Shown: positions 26,739 through 35,629 of the stretch, one piece after another
Layout of the letters: each line of letters starts with the position of its first letter
Numbering within the stretch: position 1 is the first letter of the stretch
Source of the DNA: Streptosporangium sp. NBC_01495
GTDB lineage: Bacteria > Actinomycetota > Actinomycetes > Streptosporangiales > Streptosporangiaceae
Length of the DNA stretch: 64,000 nt
Direction: 5' to 3'
Assembly (NCBI RefSeq): GCF_036250735.1
Contig: NZ_CP109431.1
Coordinates: 62,001 to 126,000, forward strand
Program-made: the position numbers and the translations under genes
The notes under the pieces: generated by a model
The model's database searches: none
What the model saw: the letters and a program-made list of their open reading frames with translations, nothing else
Told to the model about the DNA's origin: nothing

Positions 26739-27765
26739 TGTGACTCTGCTCTGGGGGCTTCGCTCGCCGTGTGGGTTCGCCTGCCCGCACTGCTACTTCG
26801 GCACGATCGAGGAGCACAAGCAGGCCCTGCCCAGCGAGGCCGGTGTCTTGTCGCACCTGTCGCGCACCGACCTGCCGCCCCGGGCGCTCAAAGCGTTCGC
26901 ACAGACCCTGGCCGGCTCACCGATCGAGCGGGTGGTCATCGCCGGCGGCGAACCGCTGGACTGGCCCCCCACCATGGAGGTGATCAAAATCATCAAGGAG
27001 GCCGGCTGCCAGGTCGTGATCGCTACCAACGGGATTGCGCTCACTCGCCCGCCGGTGGTCGAACGGCTCATCGCGCTCGGTGTCGACGGCGTTTCGGTCT
27101 CCCTGGACAGTGCGGACGCGCAGACCAACGACCGGCTGCGCCCTTCGCGCTCAGGCCGTTTCGGCTACGACGATGTCCTGGCCGGTATCGGCGCCCTGCT
27201 GGCCGCCCGAGGCGACCGGCACGCGCTGCGGGTGGGGATCTACACCGTGGTGATGCGAGAACGCCCACAGGAGATCACCGACATGGCTCATCTGGCCCAG
27301 GAGCTCGGCGTGGACTACTACGTCCCCCAGCCGATCTCCCTGGCGCCCGAGCACACGCTGTTTGAGAAGCTGACCCACCGCCGCGAAGACGTGCAGGCCG
27401 TGGCCGAGCAACTGGATCGTCTCTATGACGAGCCGGGCAGGGTGGCGCTGCCGGACCTCTCCTACGCGCGGCGTTTTGTCACCGCGATCTCCACTCAAGC
27501 CAGCGGGCAGGTGCCCGACTGCTTCGGTGGCGCCCGCCTGTTCTTCATCCAGCCCGACGGCTCGGTCTGGGACTGCCCGTCCGACCGCCGGATCGCCGCC
27601 ACCGCCCCCGAGCAGCGCCGCACCATCCGCGGCGGTGACGCGCGCACGCTTTTCGCGGCGAGGCCCGCGTGCACGAACTGCTCGCTGTTCAGCCGGGACT
27701 GCGTGAACATGTGGCCGCTCGTGCTGGACATGCCGCGGCTGCTGAACGCGGAGGCCATCCAATGA
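26728..27765 (+). CDS. Radical SAM protein with SPASM-like C terminus
   Basis: 345 aa, start overlapping the previous gene by 11 bases. The [4Fe-4S]/SAM motif is C15-GFA-C19-PH-C22-Y; GGEPLDW, VIATNG and VSLDSADAQTNDRLR follow as in PqqE/MoaA-like enzymes. The C terminus carries further cysteines in CFGGARLFFIQPDGSVWDC and CTNCSLFSRDC, the pattern of auxiliary-cluster (SPASM or twitch) proteins. Such enzymes oxidise, epimerise or crosslink substrates. No precursor peptide is evident, so a small-molecule substrate such as the sugar or an amino alcohol is favoured. Confidence 0.88.
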   Translation: MARDVTLLWGLRSPCGFACPHCYFGTIEEHKQALPSEAGVLSHLSRTDLPPRALKAFAQTLAGSPIERVVIAGGEPLDWPPTMEVIKIIKEAGCQVVIATNGIALTRPPVVERLIALGVDGVSVSLDSADAQTNDRLRPSRSGRFGYDDVLAGIGALLAARGDRHALRVGIYTVVMRERPQEITDMAHLAQELGVDYYVPQPISLAPEHTLFEKLTHRREDVQAVAEQLDRLYDEPGRVALPDLSYARRFVTAISTQASGQVPDCFGGARLFFIQPDGSVWDCPSDRRIAATAPEQRRTIRGGDARTLFAARPACTNCSLFSRDCVNMWPLVLDMPRLLNAEAIQ

Positions 27766-28871
27766 CCCTGCCTGCACTCCCCGGCGGTGCACAGCTGCTC
27801 GCAGATCAGCTCGCCGTCGCGCTCGAGCAGATGCCCGACCCGGGCGGCGGCCCGGCCGCCGCACACCTGGAGCGCGAGTTGGCCGAGGCGTTCGGCGTCC
27901 CATACGCCGTCGCGGTCGCCTCCGGCACCGCGGCCCTGCACGCCGCGCTGTCGGCCTGCGGTGTCGGCCCCGGCGACGAAGTCCTCGTGCCGGCGCTGAC
28001 CGTCGTCATGACCGTGGCGCCCCTGGGAGCCCTCGGGGCAACACCGGTGTTCATCGACAGCGACCCGGCCACCTTGGACCTGGACTACGACGACGCGGCC
28101 CGCAAGGTCACCGCACGGACCCGGGCGATCATCCCGGTGCACCTGTGGGGCCGGATGGGAGACCCGGCGGCCCTGGCGGTGTTCGCATCCGAGCACGGGC
28201 TCGCCGTCATCGAGGACGCCGCCCAAGCCGCCGGTACCGCGCGCGACGGGCAGCGAGCCGGCACGGCCGGCACCGTCGGCTGCCTCAGCATGAAGGACGG
28301 CAAGATCCTGTGGAGCGGCGAGGGCGGCTTTCTGCTCACCGCCCGCCGCGAGATAGCAGAGCACGCGGCCGCGTTCCGCAGCCACTGGCAGCCGGCTCCT
28401 CCCGGTGAGGCCCCGCTGAGCCGCCTGGCAACCAACTCTCGCCTGGCTGCCCCCCTCGCCGCGATCGCCCTGGCCAACCTCCGCCGCCTGGCAAGCCTGG
28501 TGCAACTGCGCCGCGCACAGACCCGCCACCTGCTGCACGCGCTGGAGCAGACACCCGGCCTCCTCGCCCTCACAGCGGCTACCCGCGAGGAATGGAACGG
28601 CTTCGCCCCCCTCCTTCACATCGATCTGCCGAACCCCCGGGCGTTCGCCGAACACCTCGCGCAGCAGGCAGTGCCGAACTCCACCGGCAGCTTCCGGCTC
28701 ATTCCCTGCGACGCCCGGCCCATGTTCATCGGCCGCGACCAGCCGTGCCGCGGCGCCGCCCAGATCCTCGACCACACGCTCGCCGTCATCCTCACCGAAC
28801 GCGACACCGAGACCACACTTGACCGCTACGCCGCCGTCATCGCCACAGAGGCCACCGCATGGGCCACGTAA
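27762..28871 (+). CDS. DegT/DnrJ/EryC1/StrS-type PLP aminotransferase
   Basis: 369 aa from ATG 27762 (ATGA overlap). Family features: FGVPYAVAVASGTAALHAAL, GPGDEVLVPALTVVMTVAP, PVHLWGRMGDP, IEDAAQAAG and the PLP-binding region SMKDGKILWSGEGGFL, in which K181 stands four residues before GEGG as expected for the Schiff-base Lys. These enzymes transaminate keto-sugars or keto-cyclitols. Together with the radical SAM protein immediately upstream it could oxidise and then aminate a hydroxyl, as in BtrN-type dehydrogenation followed by transamination. Confidence 0.9.
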   Translation: MTLPALPGGAQLLADQLAVALEQMPDPGGGPAAAHLERELAEAFGVPYAVAVASGTAALHAALSACGVGPGDEVLVPALTVVMTVAPLGALGATPVFIDSDPATLDLDYDDAARKVTARTRAIIPVHLWGRMGDPAALAVFASEHGLAVIEDAAQAAGTARDGQRAGTAGTVGCLSMKDGKILWSGEGGFLLTARREIAEHAAAFRSHWQPAPPGEAPLSRLATNSRLAAPLAAIALANLRRLASLVQLRRAQTRHLLHALEQTPGLLALTAATREEWNGFAPLLHIDLPNPRAFAEHLAQQAVPNSTGSFRLIPCDARPMFIGRDQPCRGAAQILDHTLAVILTERDTETTLDRYAAVIATEATAWAT

Positions 28872-29704
28872 CCGATGACTCGCACCGCAACGGCCCCTCT
28901 GGCGGTGCCCGCTCCTCGCCCCTGAACGGATCCTGCCGCATGACGATCACACCGGTACGCCCTTGCACCCGTGGCCCGCTGATCTCCGTCGAAGGCATCA
29001 CCGGAGTCGGCAAGACGTATCTGACCAACCGCGCCGTCGAAGTCCTCGACGACAAGCCACTGAAGCTCGAGGGGTTCTCCCAGCGGGAGAGCGGGCGCCC
29101 GGGACTGGGCGAAGCCCTGCTGTGCTCCCTGCGCGAAGCCAGCGCAGGGCACCCGTTCCTACACGGGGGCACCCCCATCGCCGAGGCTCTGATCCTGCTG
29201 GCCATCAAACGGTATGACCTGGACACCGTCATCGCCGAGCTGTCCAGCGGGCGAGCCGTCATCGAGGGCCGCAGCGTGGACACCACAGCGGTGTGCCAGG
29301 CATTGCTGCTACACCCCGACGCCCCGGACGCTGCCCTTGAGACGGCAACCGCCCTGCGGGAATTCGCGTCCTCCTACCGGCCCCTTCCCGACCTCACCAT
29401 CCTGGTCACCGACGACGCCGTCGAGGCCGTCGAGCGCGCGCAACGGCGCGATCGGCGCGTCTTCACGACCGAGCAGGCCACGTTCATGCGTGAGGCGTGC
29501 GCGCTTTATGAGCGGCTCGCCGCCACCGATCCGGCACGCTACCGAGTCGTGGACCGGCGCAACGTCGGTGAGCACGAGGCGGCCGAGCTGATCCAGGCGT
29601 GGATCAGCGCTGCCAGGACCGGCCTGGGCTGCGTGCGCGAGCCGTGGCAGGGCCCAAAAGCCCGGTGCATGTACTGCGGCCGCGCGGAATCGGCGCCGGC
29701 ATGA
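28859..29704 (+). CDS. Thymidylate-kinase-like protein 2 of the deazaguanine operon
   Basis: 281 aa; start 28859 overlaps the aminotransferase by 13 bases, while ATG 28940 is a plausible shorter start. Walker A EGITGVGKT at 45-53, AVIEGRSVDTTAVCQALLL, lid RAQRRDRRVFTTEQ. Paralogue of the 26022 protein. The C terminus ends in a small CMYCGRAESAPA tail with a CxxC. Two related kinases in one operon suggest consecutive phosphorylations or two different acceptors. Confidence 0.78.
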   Translation: MGHVTDDSHRNGPSGGARSSPLNGSCRMTITPVRPCTRGPLISVEGITGVGKTYLTNRAVEVLDDKPLKLEGFSQRESGRPGLGEALLCSLREASAGHPFLHGGTPIAEALILLAIKRYDLDTVIAELSSGRAVIEGRSVDTTAVCQALLLHPDAPDAALETATALREFASSYRPLPDLTILVTDDAVEAVERAQRRDRRVFTTEQATFMREACALYERLAATDPARYRVVDRRNVGEHEAAELIQAWISAARTGLGCVREPWQGPKARCMYCGRAESAPA

Positions 29705-30456
29705 ACGAGGCGGCCCATCCCTCGATCTGCCGGAGCCCGGCTTCAGCGAGAAGCTGCACACCTACCGTCCCCGACGGCATCGAGGCTCTCCTGCTCGACT
29801 TCGACGGAACCCTCGCCGACACGACGCCCGGCCATGAGCAGGCTCTGCGAGCGGCGCTGCAGCCACACGGCCTCGACCTGGACCACGACTGGTATAGCCG
29901 ACACGTCGGCCTGTCCATCCACGATCTGCTGGCCACGCTACCGGGCGGCCGGCAGCTGCCTCACGCCCAGATCATCCAACAGAGCCGAACCCACCTGCTG
30001 GCAGGTGTGCACAGCATCACCCCCATCGCATGCGTCGTCTGGCTCTTGCACGCCGCACGCCGTGCTGGACTGCCCTGCGCCGTGGCCTCAGGCGCCAGCC
30101 GACTTCTCGTCCATCCCGGCCTCGACGCTCTGGGCCTGAGGCGGGAGTTCGCCGCCGTCGTCACGCGAGAAGACGTCACGCATGGCAAGCCGGCCCCCGA
30201 CCTGTACCTCGCGGCTGCCCGCCGCCTCGACGTCGCGCCGCAGGGCTGCCTCGCCGTCGACGACGCTCCTGAGGGCATCACCGCCGCCCGCGCCGCCGGC
30301 ATGCACGTAATCACGGTGGCCGACGGCCACCTGGCCCTCACCGACGAAGACGCTGGGGAAGCCGCACGCCACTTCGCTTCAAGCGCCGGGGCATCGACGC
30401 AGCCCGCCACGGCAGGCCCGGGCCCGGGTCCGCGAGACGGCGGCCGCACCGCATGA
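29701..30456 (+). CDS. HAD-superfamily phosphatase
   Basis: 251 aa, ATGA-coupled. Motif I LLLDFDGTLADT has both Asp residues (D33, D35); motif II VASGAS, motif III Lys in HGKPAPDLYLAAARRL and motif IV CLAVDDAPEGITAARAAG. This is the beta-phosphoglucomutase/phosphoglycolate-phosphatase subgroup with a helical cap. In this operon it is a good candidate for removing the 5'-phosphate of the deazaguanine ribotide. The last 40 residues are disordered. Confidence 0.87.
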   Translation: MNEAAHPSICRSPASARSCTPTVPDGIEALLLDFDGTLADTTPGHEQALRAALQPHGLDLDHDWYSRHVGLSIHDLLATLPGGRQLPHAQIIQQSRTHLLAGVHSITPIACVVWLLHAARRAGLPCAVASGASRLLVHPGLDALGLRREFAAVVTREDVTHGKPAPDLYLAAARRLDVAPQGCLAVDDAPEGITAARAAGMHVITVADGHLALTDEDAGEAARHFASSAGASTQPATAGPGPGPRDGGRTA

Positions 30457-30536
30457 CGCTGCCCCAGCCGCCACACCGCCACGATCAGCAAATCCCGCCA
30501 AATGACGGCGTGAGGCCGTCGCGCCAGGAGAGCATG

Positions 30537-31502
30537 ATGCCCGTCCTCCACTCGACCAAGAACCTGCAGATCATCGAACCTCCCACGACCACGAGGGAGG
30601 GCGTCGGAACCTTCGAGTACACCGACAACTACACGGTGTTTCACTACGGCAGGATGCCGGACCTGATCCCCGGGAAAGGTGAGGCGATCTGCCGCATGGC
30701 CGTCTTCAACTTCACGATGTTGGAGGCAGCGGGCGTTCGAACCCATTTCCGCCGGTTCATCGCCCCGAATCGAATCGAGTTCGATCTCGCGCGTGTCCCG
30801 GACCCGGACGCTGGGCCACTCCCCCCGGGCGCGGGAAACTACCTCATTCCCGTACAAGTCCTCTTCCGCAACGAGCTCCCTCAAGGAAGCTCCGTTCACC
30901 GCCGACTCGCAGCCGGCACGCTGACCCTGAGCGAGATCGGGCTCGACGCCATTCCCGCGGTCGGCGAGAAGCTGCCCCATCCGCTCATCGAGTACGCCAC
31001 GATGCTGGAAGAGGTCAACCGGTTCATCGGCGGGCCCGAGGCCCAGCGCCTCGCCGCTCTGAGCGACGAGCAGTTCCAGGCGATGCGCGACACCACCATC
31101 ACGGTCAACGAGGTGCTGACCGGGCACGCACACGAGCTCGGGCTGAACCACTGCGACGGCAAGCTCGAGTTCCTGGTGTCGAGCGACGCGCGCATCGTGC
31201 TTGCCGACAGTCCCGGGACACCTGACGAAAGCCGCCTGATGTTCAACGCAGTGCACTGCGGCAAGCAGGTCCTCCGCAACTGGTACGCAGACAATGGGCT
31301 CGAGATGCCCATCAGCAAACTGATCGCCGAGGGCGTGCCCAGGAGCCAGTGGTCGCAGCCGACACCCCTGCCGCCCGAGTTCTTGCCGGTGATGTCGGAC
31401 CTGTACCGGTCCCTGAGCGAGACCTGGACGGGCGAGCGCCTCTGGAACGCGCCGGACCTACCGGCCGCCACGCAGGCCGTTGCCCGCCTCATCGGTCAAT
31501 AA
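30537..31502 (+). CDS. SAICAR synthetase (PurC) homologue
   Basis: 321 aa from ATG 30537 after CCAGGAG; ATG 30453 (ATGA overlap with the HAD gene) and ATG 30534 are alternatives. PurC landmarks: EYTDNYTVFHYGRMPDLIPG (27-46), KGEAICRMAVFNF, signature IPVQVLFRNELPQGSS (104-119), LNHCDGKLEFLV and IVLADSPGTPDESR. PurC joins the carboxylate of CAIR to aspartate using ATP. CDG ribotide is a close structural mimic of CAIR (five-membered-ring carboxylate on ribose-5-phosphate), so amide formation at the deazaguanine carboxylate is an attractive inference. Confidence 0.88.
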   Translation: MPVLHSTKNLQIIEPPTTTREGVGTFEYTDNYTVFHYGRMPDLIPGKGEAICRMAVFNFTMLEAAGVRTHFRRFIAPNRIEFDLARVPDPDAGPLPPGAGNYLIPVQVLFRNELPQGSSVHRRLAAGTLTLSEIGLDAIPAVGEKLPHPLIEYATMLEEVNRFIGGPEAQRLAALSDEQFQAMRDTTITVNEVLTGHAHELGLNHCDGKLEFLVSSDARIVLADSPGTPDESRLMFNAVHCGKQVLRNWYADNGLEMPISKLIAEGVPRSQWSQPTPLPPEFLPVMSDLYRSLSETWTGERLWNAPDLPAATQAVARLIGQ

Positions 31503-31593
31503 CGCCACACAACGGCGGGCACTGAGGCATGCTCTGCTCGATGGGGCGGGCGTGGGCCGGCAACGCCACGGAAGCGACGAGAGCGGTGGGTAC

Positions 31594-32292
31594 ATGGGTG
31601 GCTTGACACAAGACCCCGCCTTCCTGGCGACGACGTTCGTGGTCATCGACTTCGAGGCGACGACCCCCACCGGCTACCCGGCCCAGCCCATCGAGGTCGC
31701 CGCTCTGGCACTTCGCTACGAGAAAAGCGCGTGGACAGTGGTCGGCAGGAGCGCCTCTCTCATCCGGCCGCCCGCGTTCGCTCCGGTGACGCCAGCCGTT
31801 ACAGCCCAAACCGGCCTGACCCCCGAGCAGGTCAAGCAAGCCCCTGATCCGGCCGAAGCACTGGGCGCACTGGATCGGCGATTCACGGCCGACAAACGGT
31901 ACCTGCTGGTGGCTCAACACGCCGCCACCGAGGCCAACCTAATCCACAACCAGCGCAAGCACTGCCCAGCCCTGGCCCGCGTTGACCTTCTTGACACGAT
32001 TCCGCTGGCCAAACACCTCGTCCCAGGTCTGGCGAACTACAAACTCGACACGCTGCTGGCGCATTTCGCCATCACGCAGCCGGCAGATCGCCACCGGGCC
32101 TGCGCCGACGTCGAGGTCACCGCGCAAGTGTTCTTCCGGCTCATCAGCGCCGCGGACGAGGATGTTCAGCTCAGCGATCTCGCGGCCCTGGTGAAAATCG
32201 CGGGGCGCACGGCCAAGTGCAACATGCCCACCCAAGGTGGCTTGTTCGACATCCAGCCTTCCGACGGAGAAAGCGCATACGAACCGGTTTGA
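31594..32292 (+). CDS. DnaQ-like 3'-5' exonuclease
   Basis: 232 aa from ATG 31594 (GGTGGG upstream). DEDDh pattern: VVIDFEATTPTG with D19 and E21, a middle segment LVAQHAATEANLI where the usual NxxFD Asp is replaced or shifted, and HRACADVEVTAQVF with His and Asp. The C-terminal 50 residues are unassigned. It probably cleaves single-stranded DNA or RNA. Ninety bases separate it from the PurC homologue; whether it belongs to the pathway is doubtful. Confidence 0.75.
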   Translation: MGGLTQDPAFLATTFVVIDFEATTPTGYPAQPIEVAALALRYEKSAWTVVGRSASLIRPPAFAPVTPAVTAQTGLTPEQVKQAPDPAEALGALDRRFTADKRYLLVAQHAATEANLIHNQRKHCPALARVDLLDTIPLAKHLVPGLANYKLDTLLAHFAITQPADRHRACADVEVTAQVFFRLISAADEDVQLSDLAALVKIAGRTAKCNMPTQGGLFDIQPSDGESAYEPV

Positions 32293-32313
32293 GTTAGGAC
32301 GGTGCTCATTTTG

Positions 32314-32961
32314 ATGATCACGGAACAGACAGAATTGTTGGACCGCGACGAGGTCCCCTTCTGGTTCGATCCGCTGTGCCCCTGGGCATGGATCACCTCG
32401 CGTTGGCTCTTGGAGGTCGAGCAGGTTCGGCCGGTGCGCGCCGACTGGCGGATCATGTCGCTGGCCTACCTGAACCTCATCCAGCGCGAGGGCAAGGGAC
32501 TCAGCGAGGACTACCGGGACCTGATGACGAAGGCCTGGGGGCCGGTGCGGGTCTGCGCGGCGGCCGCTGAGCACGGTGGCCGCGCCATCCTCGGACCGCT
32601 GTACACCGCCATCGGCACCCGGTTTCACACCCAAAGACGTCGCGACGATCCCAGCGTGATCACCGAAGCTCTCGCAGAAGCGAGCCTGCCTGATTCGCTG
32701 GCCGCAGCCGCCACAAGCGCGGAGTTCGATCAGCTCATCAAAACCTCGCACGACGAGGCGTTCAACGAAGTCGGCCTCGATGTCGGGACGCCCGTTCTCC
32801 GCATCGGCGGCACGGCCCTGTTCGGCCCCGTGCTCAGGCAGGCCCCCCGCGGTGAAGCTGCCGGACGGCTCTGGGACGGCCTGGTCATAGTCGCCGGCAC
32901 GGACGGCTTCTTCGAGCTCAAGCGGAGCCGGGACCGGACCGTCAAACCGTCCTTTGCGTGA
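32314..32961 (+). CDS. DsbA-fold reductase of the mycothiol-dependent Rv2466c type
   Basis: 215 aa from ATG 32314 (a GTG at 32302 is an alternative). The N terminus FWFDPLCPWAWITSRWLLEV corresponds to the CPWC region of the Mycobacterium Rv2466c reductase, but the second Cys is Ala here (C22-P-W-A25). AWGPVRV, LGPLYTAIG, DVGTPVLRIGGTALFGPV and FFELKR also match that family. Mycothiol-linked proteins support an actinobacterial host. A monothiol mechanism is implied. It may protect against, or chemically modify, a pathway product. Confidence 0.85.
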   Translation: MITEQTELLDRDEVPFWFDPLCPWAWITSRWLLEVEQVRPVRADWRIMSLAYLNLIQREGKGLSEDYRDLMTKAWGPVRVCAAAAEHGGRAILGPLYTAIGTRFHTQRRRDDPSVITEALAEASLPDSLAAAATSAEFDQLIKTSHDEAFNEVGLDVGTPVLRIGGTALFGPVLRQAPRGEAAGRLWDGLVIVAGTDGFFELKRSRDRTVKPSFA

Positions 32962-33113
32962 GTGGACACCACAGCTCGGCTGACGTCAGCCGAGGCTCTC
33001 TCGTTCGACTCGTCAAGGAGGCGAACACCGACTGCAAAACCTCGACCGGTACGCACCCGGTACGCACGGTGATCCGGTGTCGCTGCCGACCGGAAGCCTT
33101 CGACGAGTCCGGG

Positions 33114-33671
33114 TCAGCCGATCCGGGCCGGTGCGCTGACCGCTCGCGCAATGCGATGACCGACAAGGCGCTCAGCCTCGGCGAGCGGGTACCAGGCGGC
33201 ACCCTTCACCTCAGACTCCTGGATGCGCCCCACGTCCGCATCGGTCACGAAGGAGTATCCGAAGTCGAGATGGTGATGCTCCGGTTCGTTCTTCTCCGCT
33301 CGTGCCGGAACCCTGCCGTACTCGATGTAGACGGGGGTTTGTGACGTTGAAACGATCTTGTTGAGGTCCACACCGGTTTCCTCCGTCAACTCGCGTACTG
33401 CCGCGTCGATCAGTGTGGTGTCGCTCGGCTCGAGGTGACCTCCAGGCTGCAACGGGATCCCGTACGCGAGGTGCTCGACAAGCAGAATCTCGGCGTCACC
33501 GCGGACCAGGAGCGCACCGACAGTCACGTGCATCCGAAAATTCCGCCGCGAGGCGAAACCCCCTCCCTGAGACAGCAATTGCACCGGCTCAGATAGCAGC
33601 GCCGCCTCCTCTGGGTAGCGCTTGAGGTAGGCCGAAAGCGCGCCCAGGATGTCTGCGTCACTGATCGCCAC
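33114..33671 (-). CDS. Nudix hydrolase
   Basis: 185 aa from GTG 33671, which has GGGGGTGTC upstream; the frame can extend to 33734. Nudix box GGHLEPSDTTLIDAAVREL then TEETGV is complete. The flanking FRMHVTVGALLV and HHHLDFGYSFV fit the fold, and an N-terminal helical region SDADILGALSAYLKRYPEEAALL resembles that of NTP-pyrophosphohydrolase Nudix proteins in actinobacteria. It ends next to an intergenic stretch and is convergent with the DsbA-like gene. Confidence 0.85.
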   Translation of the reverse strand: MAISDADILGALSAYLKRYPEEAALLSEPVQLLSQGGGFASRRNFRMHVTVGALLVRGDAEILLVEHLAYGIPLQPGGHLEPSDTTLIDAAVRELTEETGVDLNKIVSTSQTPVYIEYGRVPARAEKNEPEHHHLDFGYSFVTDADVGRIQESEVKGAAWYPLAEAERLVGHRIARAVSAPARIG

Positions 33672-33775
33672 GAGACACCCCCACACCAGCGCGAGAGCAA
33701 AGTTCTCCGTGACCAACTGCTTGGAGGTGAGCAACGAGCCCTGACACAGTCAGCTCCTTAGAAAGTGCGTGGCGT

Positions 33776-35004
33776 ATGAGGAAGTTCGCACGTTACAGGT
33801 TGGGCCCGACCGGCGCGCGGCAGACACGGCAGGTGCTCACACTCCATTCAGGGCGTGATCAAGACAGGGGTCGCCAGCCGCCGGAGACCTTGCCAAGCGA
33901 ACGGGTGACGGTGCAGGGCTCAGCAATATCGGGGAATGCCAGCGTGCCGAAACCAATGGTGGTCGCGCGGCGGGCCCGCTCGTCGGGCTGGGCGAGCTTG
34001 CCTTCGGCGGCGGTGGAGTTCTCGCTGCGACACACCGCCGCGGTGCGCGCTGTCATCGACGCGGCCCGCGACGGTCACCGACGGGGCATCCGCGGCCCCT
34101 CCGTCGCGGTGCTCGGTGACCCCGAGCACCGCCCGCACCTTCGACCCGGCGCCCCCGCCCGGGCCGAACCCGCCGGGCCGGTTCCACAACCGGCGCTCTT
34201 CCCCGCACCCGCGCCCTACCCCAGCGACCTGGCCGACTGGTGGGCGCGCATCCAGGAAGCGGCGGCCTTCGAAAGCGCCCTGTGGGCATCGCTGCACCAT
34301 CGGCCGGATGAGGACCTGAAAAGCTGCCTGGCCGACGCCGCCACCCACCGCACCCGTGCCGCCGACGCGGTACTGGCCGCCCTGCGCCGGCCTGGCCCCA
34401 GCGATGCCCGAACCCTTCAGAGGGCGTCTTCGGCGTGGGAACAGGCGGTGCTGGCCATCACTCACCGCACCCGCACAGGGGCGTTCGCCCGCCAACTGGC
34501 CGCCGCGCAAGCCCACCACCACAGTGAGCACAGCGATTTCATCGCCTCCCCCTGCCCCTACTGCGCGGCCCCGCGCATCCGAACACACCTCATCAGCCCG
34601 CTGGGCCACACCCCCCGCACAACGATCACCTGTCCCCGCTGCGGACCCGCGCTCAGCCTCCGCGCCGACATGCCCGCCGTGCGGATCCGCGCCCCTCGCG
34701 CCCTGCACGGCGGCCATCGAACACGCGTCGAGATCATCCACCCGAGAAAACGACCGGGCTGCTCACCGTGCACCTTCGCCCGCGCACCACCCGCCTCAGC
34801 CCCTACGGCCACCAGAGGCTCCCGGCCACCGCGGGCACCCACGTCATCACCTTCACCGTGCCACACGATCTGCTGCCCGAACTGGACCGGCTCTGGGTCA
34901 TCCACGCCGACCGCTTCGCCTTGAGCTTTCACCAGCAGCGCATCCCAGCCCTGCCCGGTGACTGCGATACTGAGCCCCCACCGCTGCGACCTGCCCGAAC
35001 ATGA
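33776..35004 (+). pseudogene. Zinc-ribbon hypothetical protein, frameshifted near its C terminus
   Basis: The frame from 33776 gives a helical middle (SDLADWWARIQEAAAFESALW) and a clear zinc ribbon SPCPYCAAPRIRT / TTITCPRCGPALSL around residues 260-302. Near 34742-34750 the natural reading passes to another frame: KTTGLLTVHLRPRTTRLSPYG and FTVPHDLLPELDRLWVIHADRF, ending at 35002-35004. A one-base indel therefore splits the gene. The first ~80 codons also look unnatural, so the true start may be nearer 34200. Function unknown; the ribbon suggests nucleic-acid or protein binding. Confidence 0.5.
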
Positions 35005-35071
35005 AACACCGACCAGCTCACAGCCCTACTGGCCTCACCTGACATGCTCCGCGACCCCTCAAGGAACCATC

Positions 35072-35629
35072 GTGATCATCTGGATTAACGGGCCGTTTGG
35101 TGGCGGCAAGTCCACCACCGCCGACTTGCTGCACCATGCGCTCCCCGGCAGCATCCTGTTCGACCCCGAGGACGTCGGATCCCTACTACGCGGCTGTGTG
35201 CCCGCCGACCACCCCAAGCGGCACAAAGACTTCCAGGACTATCCGATGTGGCGCCCTCTGGTCGCTGAGACCGCCGTCCACCTGGACCGCTACGTCGACC
35301 CGCACCCAGTGATCGCCCCGATGACACTGCTGCACCCCCACTACGCCAAGGAGATCTTCGATGCCATCCACGCGGCCGGCGTCGAACTGCGCCACCTGCT
35401 CCTGCACGCCGACCCCGGCGTCCTCACCGCACGCATCGACTCCAGCATCGAATTTCCCGACGACGAGAACCGCAGCGAGAAGGTCCGTGCGTTCCGTCGC
35501 CTCAAGACCGCGGCTTACCGCGAGGCGTACCAGACATGGCTCCCGAACAACGCCGAGGTCATCGATACCACCATTTTGACCCCGCGGGAAGTCGCCGATC
35601 AGGCCCTGAAACTCATACGTCTCCCATGA
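35072..35629 (+). CDS. TmrB-like P-loop kinase
   Basis: 185 aa from GTG 35072 with AAGGAACC upstream. Walker A is NGPFGGGKST (6-15) within VIIWINGPFGGGKSTTA, the hallmark of proteins related to the tunicamycin-resistance ATP-binding protein TmrB and similar small-molecule kinases. LLHADPGVLTARID and the lid RSEKVRAFRR follow. Related proteins act as self-resistance kinases or binders of nucleoside antibiotics, which fits the nucleoside theme. It is ATGA-coupled to the following APH gene. Confidence 0.8.
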   Translation: MIIWINGPFGGGKSTTADLLHHALPGSILFDPEDVGSLLRGCVPADHPKRHKDFQDYPMWRPLVAETAVHLDRYVDPHPVIAPMTLLHPHYAKEIFDAIHAAGVELRHLLLHADPGVLTARIDSSIEFPDDENRSEKVRAFRRLKTAAYREAYQTWLPNNAEVIDTTILTPREVADQALKLIRLP

